Below are positions 33,992 through 45,165 of a stretch of DNA of 64,000 bases, piece after piece (position 1 is the stretch's first letter; every line of letters begins with the position of its first letter). A program made the translations under genes and the position numbers. Source of the DNA: Stomorhina lunata (lineage: Eukaryota; Arthropoda; Insecta; Diptera; Rhiniidae); assembly GCA_933228675.1 (NCBI GenBank), contig OW121741.1, positions 132,321,290-132,385,289 of the forward strand. Direction: 5' to 3'. The notes below the pieces were generated by a model. The model was not told the DNA's origin, searched no databases, and saw only the letters and a list, made by a program, of their open reading frames with translations.

Positions 33992-36900
33992 ATGGCTGAC
34001 CCTGAAATCATAATTACTAATAGTTCAGAGCCTACCACTAAGGCTAGCCTGATAGTCGTATCCAATCGTTTGCCCTTCATATTGATTAGAAATCCAAAAA
34101 CTGGAAAATTGGAACGAAAAGCAAGGTATGTGTTGTACTCGGTTTTTACCAGTTATAACAGGGTTATATTTTTCATATTTCTATTTAAATGCTAGATGAT
34201 AGATTGTAGATGTCACTGACATTGGGTCCATTGTCATTTTGTCCTCGTTATAATAACATATTTTACACTTATACTTACATACATAAATCTCTGGTAGATG
34301 TACTTTAAACGTTAATGACGATTTAAAATCTCGATTGTAATTCTTATCAAAGTATTTTTCTTGATGAATTTTAATTAAATTATTTGTATGCCTAATTAGA
34401 TTTAATTCTATTTTTTTATTTTTATTGCATAAATGCATTTTTAAACATTTTGTTATAAATATTAGGTAACTCGTTGTAAATATCGCAGGTTCTAACGAGA
34501 GTTATTTTGAAAAATTTTCTACTTTTTTTCATTTTAAACGTAAAATGGTATTATGTGGTACGACTTTAATTCTTATCTTTTTATATAGAGGTTACAGTTA
34601 CAGAGTTACAAAGGTTACATATTTGATTATGCCTGTCATCCGTCTATACTATACCTACTCTCAAAAGTCATTTAAAATGCCCAGAAAATCGAAAAAACGA
34701 ACTTAAATCTGAAGAAAAAAAAAAATAAATTGATATGCTAATTTCTGTGACAGTCGGTCGAAATTTGATCCAAATATACCGGAAATGATATAAATATACT
34801 AAAATATCGAGAAATTGTTGGTGTAAAAAGAAAATTAAAAATGTACTTTTGTTGACAACTGGTTCATGTTAGATCACAGTTTTGAAGGGTAACAATTAGT
34901 TGAAAGTGAACAAATTAAAAAAAAATCACTTTTCTTAAAGATTAAAAAAAATATATCGGAAATAACAAAAGCAATCAGTAATGGATATCAAAGTAATACA
35001 CATTGAATGTACCTAAAAACTGATTCAAATTTCTTAATTTTGATTCTAGTTTGTAGTCTGACATAGAAAGCATTTTTATTATAAATTTGATATAAATATC
35101 GCGTACAATTTATAAAATTTATTGGGTGCTGTGGCTTAGTTGGTGAGCACATCGACAACTAAGCAAACATATCACATTGAGCCTGGGATGAAGGGATAAA
35201 GATGTCATGGCAACATCAATTTTGAAATTATTAATTTCTATTGAAAATAATAATTACCACAGCGGTAAGAAGCATTAACACGCCGTCGATGTAAATAAAT
35301 AAAGAATATAAATAACAGCAAATGACTCAACATTACTGTTCTAAAAATAGACATGACGAGCAATTATAATGGGTATTAGCTTTTTATCTCTTAAGGTCTG
35401 AGAACAGGAATAACGCTGGGGATAGGGCTGACAGAAAATGTTTGTAAAAATCGGCATATTTTTGCAAAAATATCGGCATTTTAATTTTCGAAAATTGTCA
35501 AAACAAATCGGAAATGCCAAAATATTTAAAGTATATGAAAAATATAACTATATATTTACAATTTTTTGTGTTTATTTATTTAAATATGAATTAAATTATA
35601 TAGTGATTTTTGTATAACCTTCACCACCATATCGTCGTGCCGGAGTTTATGAGCTCTATACGCCAAAAATGCATTTTGAAAAAATCGATCTTGAAGTTTT
35701 AACTTAATTTTTCTTAAAAACTATACCATGAGATTTTGAGATTTTACACCTTATATTTGGCGTATAGAGCAAAACAGCACAAAAAAAAAATCAGTTTTAA
35801 AGGATATAGAACAAAACAGCCACTATTTATCTCAGAAACTAGACGAGATAGCCGAAAATTTAGGGTCGAAAAACTAAAGTGGCATCATTAACTAAAAAGG
35901 TATAAAATGGCGGATAGAGCACTTATGTGGAAAGAGGTACATTGGGTTTAAGTTGACTTTGCGGAGAAATATTACTCGGACACCCACCTTTTAGAACACA
36001 AAACTACTGAAAATCACTTTCTTGAAGCACAAACTTTTTTCTTGGTACAAGAACTATCCCTAAACCGGATCAATGTCGCAAATTTATTTGTATTTGAATA
36101 AAGTTCACTTAAAATATTGGTTATAGCAGCTGAAATCAGTATACCAAAATTTGCTGGCTCATATTTGATCATAACTCTCATATAGGACTAACATTTAAAA
36201 GTCACTAGGTAAGAACCGCTGGGGTATAGCAGTTTAGTCATCCGCCTAGCATACCAGAGGTCCCAAGTTCGATCTCCGACCAGATCCACTTGAAAAAATA
36301 AATTTTCAAAAAAAAGTGGTTCACCCATAACTCACCCATAATCAGAAGATGCAGCTCATTCCTTTGTTCCAATTGGAATGTCGTGGGAATTATATATACA
36401 TATATAGGAAAATAAATAATTTCATCGGCACCTTAATACTATTGAGATCAAAAATCACCCAAATGGCAATAAATCAGCAAATCTGGCAGGCAAATATGAA
36501 AAATACGGTATTCGAAGATCAATTCAAGCGAATTCTACATCGTTTGTGACACGGTGCATTGTCCTGAGGAAAAATAAATTTTTTAATAAGCAGACACTTA
36601 TATTTAGAGTCTAAGCTATTTTTAGATGTTAACCGTCGGTAACAACTTTTAGGGCGTTTACTGTGAACATTATTCTCGATGCTAATTTGCATTGTTATAT
36701 AGTTTGGATTTTAAGCTGGCAGAAAATTAGAAGAAAAACTCCAATACCAATTTTCATTATAAATTCAAGGACAGCAAAGCACATATGGTTTTAAGAAGTT
36801 TTTATAAAAGTTTCAAATGGCGTAGGCGTTCTTTTCTATAAACTGGTTTTTGTCCATCGGAGTTTTTATATTATAAGTTTGTGCTGCTGCATGTAACGCA

Positions 36901-39900
36901 TAGAAATATCTACCTTTAAGTGTACCAATAGACTTAGAATCATTTCCTGAGTCGATTTAACGATGTCAGTCCGTCCGTCTGACTGGCTGGACCCGCATTG
37001 AAACAGACATGTTTTTTGATGCTGGGACCAGGCTATTGAAATTCATAAAAATCGGTGTATTATTTATGGTACCTCCCATAGGTACCACTTCCCGGAATGG
37101 ATATTTGGCCAGAAATATCAATAATTTTTCATGAAATTAAAAACAGATTCTGCTTATGTAAACAAAACTTTACTAAATTTTGCTGAAATCGGTTCAAATT
37201 TGACCATAGCTCCCATACAAACTCTTCTGTCAAAACGCACTAAATGAGACAAAAATCATTAAAAAAAAAATCATTAAAAAATGAAGATAATGAGAATTTT
37301 GAGTTTATTTTTTGCATACATAATTTTTGTGTAACTGTAATCAATTTCGAGATAATCGGTCCACATTTGACCTTAGCTCTTATATAAGTCTAAATGACGG
37401 AAATAGCTTAAATATACAAGTCTTGAGAAAATGTTTGTATGATAACAAAATTAAGCAAATATTTGTCTTTATACACGAAAAAGAACAGACCTTTGACCTT
37501 AGTGGTGAAGGGTCAGGCTTGACCGACTATATCACTTTCTTACTTATTTTTTATAAGAACCTGTCAATTTTATTTGTATAATTTTTGTTGTTTTACCTAA
37601 AGTTTCTTCTCAAACCCTGTTATTTACACGATCAAAACACACACTTTATTCCTTGCAAAAGCAGATTAAACAAAAAACAAATTTATCTCTCAGATTTTTA
37701 TGTGAAAATGATAAAGAATGTAAATAATCATATTCAGAAATGTAAAGGTCATGTAAACTAATATGTAAATTTTATGTTAATCAAGGGTTTGAAATCTCAA
37801 TACAATTTAACTTGAATTGAAAAAGTTTTTAAAGTATTTTTAAAAATAAAAACACTTCAATTGTGTACATTTTCCAGCTTAAAGAACCCTTCTAATATAC
37901 TATATTTGAAAGTTTGAATTAAACTTAAAATCCAACTTAAATGAATTTTCGACTTGAATTATAGGTTTCTTTTAACCTTTAAGGCAAGGGAATTTTATAC
38001 TTAAAATTTTAATGGTTGACTTGACTTCTTTCACACTTGATATCTACGGTAATTTCGATTGAAGAACCATTATTTATATAACAGATCTATAATAATAATT
38101 CAAATAATAATGCAAAAAATGTTAGGTTTATTTTTAAGCATTATCTTTTAAGAATATTCAAATACATAATTCTAATTTCAATTCAAATAGAATTTTTAAT
38201 AAATTGCAATTTCTTATAAATTTCCTTTTTAGTGCTGGTGGCTTAGTTACCGCTGTATGTCCTGTGGTAATACGCGGCAATGGCTTGTGGGTTGGATGGT
38301 CTGGTATTCATTTAGATAATCCCGATGAACCCATACCAGAATCTGATCCAACTGATCAAACTCCTACAGCAGGTCTTAAATCCAATCAGGTATTTTAATT
38401 TAGCTATTATCTAAATAAAATCAAACTAATTTTATTTCCCCTAAAAGGTTGTTTCCTTGAATATTGATCCGAAAATCTTTGACAGTTATTACAATGGTTG
38501 TTGTAATAAAATCTTCTGGCCTTTGTTCCACTCAATGCCTGGTAGAGCTACGTTTGGCGGGGAACATTGGGAGGATTATATAACTGTTAATAAGCATTTT
38601 GCGGCGCGCACTATTGAAGCTTTACAAAAGTGTCTAAACAATAATAATGGAAATGAAAAGAACCCTCCAATTGTATGGATACATGATTATCACTTGATGT
38701 TAGCCGCTAATTGGGTACGAGAACGTGCTGAAGAACTTAACTTGCCCTGTCGTTTGGCTTTCTTTTTACACATTCCCTTTCCACCATGGGATATTTTCCG
38801 TCTATTCCCTTGGTCTGATGAAATTTTGCAGGGTATGTTGGGCTGTGACTTGGTTGGTTTCCATATTCAGGATTATTGTTTGAATTTTGTGGATTGCTGT
38901 CAACGTAATTTGGGTTGTCGTGTCGATCGTAACAATCTTTTGGTAGAACATGGTGGTCGTACTGTTAGAATTAGACCCTTGCCTATAGGCATACCTTATG
39001 AAAGATTTGTGAATTTAGCCAAAAAGGCTCCGAGCGTTTTAAAGTCTACCGGAGAACAGAAAACCATTTTAGGAGTAGATCGTCTGGACTACACCAAAGG
39101 TTTAGTGCATCGACTGATGGCATTTGAGGCACTTTTGGAAAAATATCCTCAACATAAGGAAAAGGTATCTCTATTGCAAATATCGGTGCCCTCACGTACA
39201 GATGTTAAAGAATACAGAGAACTAAAGGAAGAAGTTGATCAATTGGTGGGTCGCATTAATGGTCGCTTTACCACCGCCAATTGGGCACCCATACGTTATA
39301 TTTATGACTATGTAGCTCAAGATGAATTGGCTGCCTTATATCGTGATGCCGCTGTATGCTTGGTAACACCTCTCAGAGATGGCATGAATTTAGTTGCCAA
39401 AGAATTTGTAGCTTGTCAAATAAATGCAGTTCCTGGTGTTTTAATCATTTCACCTTTTGCCGGTGCTGGTGAAATGATGCACGAAGCTTTACTAAGCAAT
39501 CCCTATGAGGTACATGAAGCGGCCGAAGTTATACACAGAGCTCTTACAATGCCCGAGGATGAGCGGGTATTACGTATGGGTCGTCTGAGACGTCGTGAAT
39601 CTGAATGTGATGTCAACAATTGGATGCGTTGCTTCTTGAAAGCCATGGGTACATTGGAAATGGATGATGTGGGTACTACAACAATGCAGCCCGTAACCGT
39701 AGACGATTTTGATGATTATTTGTTAAAGTAAGATTTTCTTAGCAATTGTTTAATGAATTTCTTTTTAAGGTTATGTGTTTTTGTTTTTATAGATATATAG
39801 GTTATAATCATAAATTGGCTTTACTTTTGGACTACGACGGCACTTTGGCTCCAATAGCTCCACATCCCGATTTGGCTACCTTAGCGCCAGAAATTAAGAA

Positions 39901-41528
39901 TGTACTTTTTAAATTATCGAACCACTCAGATGTTTATGTGGCCATTATTTCGGGACGTAATGTGGATAATGTTAAGAAGATGGTAGGAATTGAGGGAATA
40001 ACATATGCCGGAAATCATGGTTTGGAAATTTTACACCCGGATGGAAGTAAATTTGTACATCCTATGCCGATTGAATTTGAGGACAAAGTTAGTCTTTTGT
40101 TGAAAGGCCTACAAGATACGGTATGTATTTCTTGTCTGAATTTTTTTCTTATCACAAAAATGTCACTTTTACAAATTTATAACATCCCAGTAAAAAATAG
40201 GATCATCCAATGAGTGCTCTTGGAGCGCTCCTTTGCGAGTAATGGATTACTCCATAAAACTCCGAAACTCATAGGATTTTTAACACAGCATGTCCGCAGA
40301 CACGAGCACTCCTTTTAAGCTCCTTATGGAGTACTCCCTTTAGTCTTGAAAATGACGACAGAGGGAGTAATCGTTTTTGTCTCCTAAAGGAGCATAAAGG
40401 GAGTAAACATTCATATAAAATAAAAATTTGGTTATTTTTTACAAAAATCAGAAACTATTAATTTTTATTTATATTGGAAACGTGTCTATAAGTGCTTCTG
40501 CAAGAAAATTAAAGAAAAGACAACGCGTAATATATTATTTAAAACATGCAATTAAAAATTCACCAATTACCGAAATAAAAAAAGTAAAAACATTGTATTT
40601 TTTGATCCATACCAATTTAATTTGAACAAAATATTTTTTGTTATGTCAAAGAAAAAAAACTAACTGATGCATCCCTTGTTGATCCATTTGGAGTATTAAG
40701 CGAGGCATAAACAACACAACAAAATAAAAAGTTTCGATAGCTCGCTTATTACTCCAAATGGATGAACAAGTTATTACTCCTTTGTTGCTCGATTATGGAT
40801 TAATCCATATATTTTTTACTGGGATACTTCTTTAAATACAATACATACCTAATTTTAGAGAAATTAAAAATTCGTTTTTTTTACAAAAAAAAAGGATTTT
40901 AAATAAAAAATATTTTCCGAATTAAAATCGAATAAAAACAAACAAATATTTTCTATATACAATTTTATAGGTCTGTCGCGATGGAGCTTGGGTTGAAAAT
41001 AAGGGCGCTTTACTTACATTCCATTATCGTGAAACTCCTAATCATCTAAGACCCGCCATGATCGAAAAGGCCAGAAATCTTATGGTAAAATACGGATTTA
41101 AACCAACCGAAGCTCACTGTGCCTTAGAGGCCCGTCCTCCTGTGCAATGGAATAAAGGTCGTGCTTCCATTTATATACTTCGCACATCTTTCGGTGTCGA
41201 CTGGAGTGAACGTATAAAAATCATTTATGTTGGTGACGATTTAACCGACGAAGATGCCATGGTAGCTCTTAAGGGTATGGCACGTACATTCCGTGTCACT
41301 TCTTCGGACATTGTTAAGACGGCCGCCGATCATCGTTTACCCTCAACAGATTCGGTTTACACTATGCTTAAATGGGTGGAACGTCATTTTATGGGTCGAA
41401 AAGCTAGAGCAAATTCCTTAACCTATCGCAATCCGAAGGGAGATGGCGTACGCACTACAATGTCTTTGGAGATTTCAAAGAATTCATCAACTACTTCGTC
41501 GAACAAACTCGATGTGGAACATGTTTAG
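33992..41528 (+). CDS. Tps1: Trehalose-6-phosphate synthase/phosphatase (bifunctional)
   Basis: Coding exons are 33992-34125, 38233-38389, 38448-39727, 39793-40120 and 40971-41528, all joined in frame, giving 818 aa (Drosophila Tps1 is about 809). Residues about 20-500 form the GT20 synthase: VVSNRLP (R26), IHDYHL (D177), VDRLDYTKG (R309, K314) and LRDGMNLVAKE (D408, N411, E416) supply the UDP-glucose and glucose-6-phosphate contacts. Residues about 525-770 form a HAD-type phosphatase: DYDGTLAP (D537 nucleophile, D539), GNHGLEI, WNKG and VGDDLTDEDAM (D722, D723, D726). Key residues of both halves are intact, so it should make trehalose-6-phosphate from UDP-glucose and glucose-6-phosphate and may dephosphorylate it to trehalose. 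Cytosolic, mainly fat body by family knowledge. The 4.1-kb first intron and the fourth intron contain transposons. Confidence 0.97.
35132..35300 (+). mobile_element. Possible second tRNA-related SINE-like repeat
   Basis: TGGCTTAGTTGG at 35132-35143 is a perfect Pol III A-box match within a tRNA-like GCTGTGGCTTAGTTGGTGAG. The expected B box downstream is decayed (CACATTGAGCCTGGG). The 3' part ends in AAATAAATAAAG. This could be a different, older SINE in Tps1 intron 1, or coincidence. Confidence 0.35.
36213..36406 (+). mobile_element. tRNA-derived SINE, internally deleted copy
   Basis: Same family as 27847-28145: GGTATAGCAGTTTAGTCATC and CCCAAGTTCGATCTCCGACC correspond to the tRNA-like head with slightly decayed boxes. 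About 100 bp of the body is missing, then CCAATTGGAATGTCGTGGG and a short TATATA tail follow. It lies in Tps1 intron 1 in the sense orientation. Confidence 0.8.
36861..37548 (+). mobile_element. Unclassified interspersed repeat, copy E2
   Basis: The ends match E1: ATTATAAGTTTGTGCTGCTG with GTAACGCATAGAAATATC, and GACCTTAGTGGTGAAGGG with GGCTTGACCGACTATA and CTTTCTTACTT. It is located in Tps1 intron 1. Short open frames inside are not supported. Confidence 0.6.
40184..40825. mobile_element. 642-bp terminal-inverted-repeat element in Tps1 intron 4
   Basis: Ends ATCCCAGTAAAAAATA (40184) and TATTTTTTACTGGGAT (to 40825) are inverted. Internal inverted blocks also occur (CCATTTGGAGTATTAAGCGAG near 40685 against its complement near 40741). 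Many GGAGTA/TACTCC motifs are scattered through it. It has no transposase and is a non-autonomous DNA transposon of uncertain superfamily. It accounts for most of the 850-bp intron 40121-40970. Confidence 0.75.
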
Positions 41529-41754
41529 ACTTGAAATTCAAAGATAATACTACATATAATATTCCGTACCTTAATCTACTCATATGCAATATATGCGACG
41601 AATACAACCTTAAGTGTTTGATTAAAAATTGTATACATACATATGATGTATTTAGTTTTAAGATTATAAAAAGAAATAAAAACAATTTTTTGAAATTTTT
41701 CTTAATGATGCTTGAAGCACAAATACGAGACCACATACTAAAATTATAATTTGA

Positions 41755-41760
41755 AATAAA
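41755..41760 (+). terminator. Likely Tps1 polyadenylation signal
   Basis: AATAAA stands 227 bases after the Tps1 stop codon, followed by a T-rich stretch. It is the first canonical signal in a sensible position, though the AT-richness makes chance occurrence easy. Confidence 0.45.
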
Positions 41761-42610
41761 TATTTTATTTAAAATAAATCAAAAGTAATATATTTCGGAA
41801 ACAAAAAAATTCTTTCCGTTAACAATTTTTGATATTAAACGTATTTTAATTGAACATTTTTCGAAGCTTAAATTTGTTATTGATTTTCTTGTTATACGAA
41901 TTTCACCATTGAAGACAGTTTTCCTCAAAAGTGTTTCGAATAAAATCTGCAGTTGTATTAAGTTTAATAAAACTTAATACGTATTGTAAAAAACAGAAAC
42001 ATTTATTGAAATATTGTACAAATTCATCTGAAGTAAATAAATGTATCGACTTTTTAGAAGTCATTGCATTACAGATTTTATAGTTCCTACAATTACCTTT
42101 TTTGAAGTGCTGGTCCCCTTCTTTTGTTATCCTTGAGGTGGTGGTCTACTTACACTAAAAATTAGACATGTTGTGAGCACCTTTACCGTGTACTTTAATT
42201 AGTTATTTACAAATGACCAATAACTTTACACAGAATTTGCCACTTTTAAAAATTTTTTGAAGAAAATTTTTCTTGGAAAAATGTTGTCATAAAAAATTTT
42301 CATTATCACTTTTTGATAAAAAAAAAAAATTCCTACAAAAATATTTAAAAAAAAAATTCTATTTATTCTAACATTTATTTAACTCGAATTTTTCTATCCA
42401 ACATTTGATGGACGGTTTTTTCCTAAAGAAATTTTTGATACAAGAATGTTTCCGTACAAAAAACTTTCTCAAAAAAGGGTTCTATAACAAGACCTTTTCC
42501 AAAACATTGCAAATTTTTTTGACTAAAAATTCAAACAAATTAAAAAAAAAAACAATTTCGGGGAAATTTAACTTGATTATAATTTTCACTTGCTTCTTTA
42601 AACCCCTATT
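41761..42610. other. Non-coding flank between Tps1 and repeat E3
   Basis: No gene is seen. At 42240-42560 the sequence has degenerate TTTTTC/GAAAAA blocks reminiscent of the minisatellites elsewhere in the window but without a clear period. Confidence 0.4.
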
Positions 42611-42845
42611 TATACCCTTTACCACCATAGGTGGAAAGGGTATTATAAGTTTGTGCTGATTTTTGTAACGCATAGAAATATTTGTCTTAATCTTAATCGG
42701 TCCACATTTGACCATAGCACCCATACAATCTCTTCTGACAAAACGCAAGATAATGGGAATTTTAAGGAAAAATAACACCTTTGACCTTAGGGGTGAAGGG
42801 TATTGTATGGCCGGACTTGACCGACTATAGAACATTCTTACTTGT
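42611..42845 (+). mobile_element. Unclassified interspersed repeat, copy E3 (deleted)
   Basis: Begins TATACCCTTTACCACCATAG with GGTATTATAAGTTTGTGCTG and ends GACCTTAGGGGTGAAGGG with GACTTGACCGACTATAG and ATTCTTACTTG. It is only about 235 bp, so most of the interior present in the copies at 26390 and 36861 has been lost. Confidence 0.6.
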
Positions 42846-43026
42846 TTTAAGTTATTTAGAGTATATTTAGTTATAAGACAATATACAAACATATATATAA
42901 GTTTTTTATAGTTGACATGTATTTGTTATCAAATAAAATACAAGTTACTTCTATCTTATATCTTAAATGATTTTTTTTTTTTTTTGTTTAATTAATAGTT
43001 AAGATACTTAAAAAAGTGTTTTTTAT

Positions 43027-44001
43027 TTAATTATTTGATATTACTAACCAAGAAATAATAAAGAAAAATAAAAATATTGGATAAACAGCCAATGGTTTGC
43101 GGTTCGGTGGCTGACTGTTGCCCAAAAATATGAAGGAGGCTAGAAAATAAAGTATACCATTGATATTGATTTATTTAATTGCTATAATTCATCGAATTTA
43201 AATCTTACCATAAGTGGCCCAAGAGAAACCCATAGTTGTGGTTAGAAGTCGTAAAAAGAAGGATAATTTAGTTTGTGTGGCCAACAGAATAATGCGACAG
43301 ACTATTAAGGCAATAGCCACCGGTGTTAAACAATAGCCCAAAACACAGACAGATTGAAAGAAAGAACTAAGAAAACCGTAAAAGTCAAAAGCATAAAATA
43401 AAATTTCTGTGGTAATTTAAAGATACATACATATTTCCGCCTAAAAGTTTAGAGTTTAGGGTAACCACAGCCGCACCTATCCACACTATTACAAATACCT
43501 GGGCAAATTCGGGACCTCCATCATATTGCGAATCGGCAGAGCCCTGTAAGATTGTGGCCATAAAGGTACACAAAACTAAAGGTCCCCAAAGATCCCCTAA
43601 AATAGTTGTTTGGTGTGTTAGGTACGTCATTTAACTGTTAATCACTATTACTATTACTTACAATCTTTTAAAAGTGTGGACTTTTCTTTTGGATATAGGA
43701 CATGATAAAACTTTATACCTACAGCACGAATATCACGCAGCTAAAGATTGGTTATAATTTATATGAATTTAATAAGAAAATATAGAATAGACTTACAATA
43801 GTCTCCTTAATGGGCTCATCTAAAGTGTTAAAGTCTGGTGCTCCTATGGGTGCATTTGAGCGTTTAGCTCCCGGTATGGACATATCACCCTCTAAACTGG
43901 CATTAGAGTAATCATCCGACATCTGAGGAAGAAAGTAGATTATTGTACTTTTATTCATTCTTTGTCACTAAAAATTTACTTACATCTAATTTAGAGTCCA
44001 T
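43027..44001 (-). CDS. Yip1-domain Golgi membrane protein (YIPF6-like)
   Basis: Six coding exons, right to left: 44001-43984, 43922-43797, 43740-43662, 43596-43431, 43366-43209 and 43139-43027, all in frame, 219 aa (human YIPF6 is about 236). A hydrophilic cytosolic N-terminus (MDSKLDMSDDYSNASLEG, TLDEPIKETILRDI) precedes a five-helix Yip1 domain. The helices include LWGPLVLCTFMATIL, FVIVWIGAAVVTLNSKLL, VCVLGYCLTPVAIALIV, a TTTMGFSWATYASFIFLG segment and the C-terminal YPIFLFFFIISWLVIS. The family sits in ER-Golgi membranes and interacts with Rab GTPases in vesicle traffic. The second exon could supply an alternative in-frame ATG (43922). It has no functional link to the neighbouring trehalose genes. 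Confidence 0.92.
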
Positions 44002-45165
44002 TTTTTCTAAATTTAAGTTGTAAAATTAAAAAAACAAGATAAAATCTGAAGAAAATTGATGATTTGTCTTGTCTTTTAAAGTTGTTTTTATTTTTTTTTC
44101 AAGTAACAATGTAAACACAGCGAAGCATTTCTTAAGAGTAACAAAATTTACAACTCTGTCCTTGTGAAGACAGCCGTTAGTTATCATACACTGTTTTATC
44201 TATTTGCCTACAGTTTAGTGCTGACACAAACCATTTTATCAGTTGTTGAAGATAATACAGTTTACTTTGACACTTCGTGGTGTTCAAAATGTTTACAGAT
44301 AATTTCTACTCTACAGCCGTGTTATGTTATATTTTCGCTTTGTAACTTTAAATAAAGGTTATTTAACAATTAAACAAATCTGTGATACGAGGGCAGGTCA
44401 ATAACTCCGAGTTTTTTTTTATACATTAATTTTTTAACGAACTTTACAACTTTAACTGCAGTTTGAAGGATAGATTTTAATTCGTTTGGCAGGGTTTTTG
44501 CAGATAGTGATTAACGGTGAATAACACAAAATATTTTTAACAAAAATTTTTCTATAGAAAAATATTTTTAACAAAACTTTTTCTATAGAAAAATATTTTG
44601 AACAAAAATTTTTCTATAGAAAAATATTTTGAACAAAAATTTTTCTATAGAAAAATATTTTGAACAAAAATTTTTCTATAGAAAAATATTTTGAACACAA
44701 AATTTTTTTATAGAAAAATATTTTGAATAAAATAAAAATTAAAAATAGAAACTTTAGTACATAAACTCTCTTAGTATTTCGTTGCATTTCCATGCTTTAA
44801 AGAATTTCGATATTGCAAGGTTTAAATTTATAAAAATACAAATTTATTTCAAAACACGCTTTACTTAGAAAAAAACTTAACTAAGCTATAAATTTTTTAA
44901 TTAAAAAAAATGAAATAAACCACTTTTATGATTAAGTTGTTTTATATACTTAATTTATTTATTGTTTTTTATAAATTAATATAATAAAAGCAATTTCTAA
45001 ATATTATCATGTTTTGGGATTTTCTTTTATTTTTAATATTATATCTTTAAGTGTCACCAAAAACAGGTGCCAGGAGCCATAAATAAACGCGTTTGTGTTT
45101 TTTTTTAATATTTTTTTTAAACCAAGACTATCATTAAAAGTTTTTGTTTTTATTAATTTAATTTT
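44002..45165. other. Intergenic region between YIPF6-like gene and phosphatase
   Basis: Holds the YIPF6-like 5' flank, a short 31-bp array at 44525-44725 and AT-rich sequence. A 63-aa frame at 44164-44355 has hydrophobic residues but no ATG start and no similarity I recognise, so it is not called. A candidate minus-strand AATAAA lies at 45154-45149, a few bases beyond the phosphatase stop codon. Confidence 0.4.
44525..44725. repeat. 31-bp minisatellite, about six units
   Basis: The unit is AACAAAAATTTTTCTATAG followed by AAAAATATTTTG, 31 bp, repeated about six times with few differences. It contains the near-palindrome TTTTTCTATAGAAAAA also found in the arrays at 59360-59775 and 62080-63480. 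Confidence 0.88.

Noticed and set aside
40428..40625. 65-aa basic frame in Tps1 intron 4
   Set aside because: Lies within a terminal-inverted-repeat element, lacks an ATG start and shows no domain.
44164..44355. 63-aa hydrophobic frame between genes
   Set aside because: No ATG start, no similarity, no splice partner, and composition typical of the AT-rich flank.
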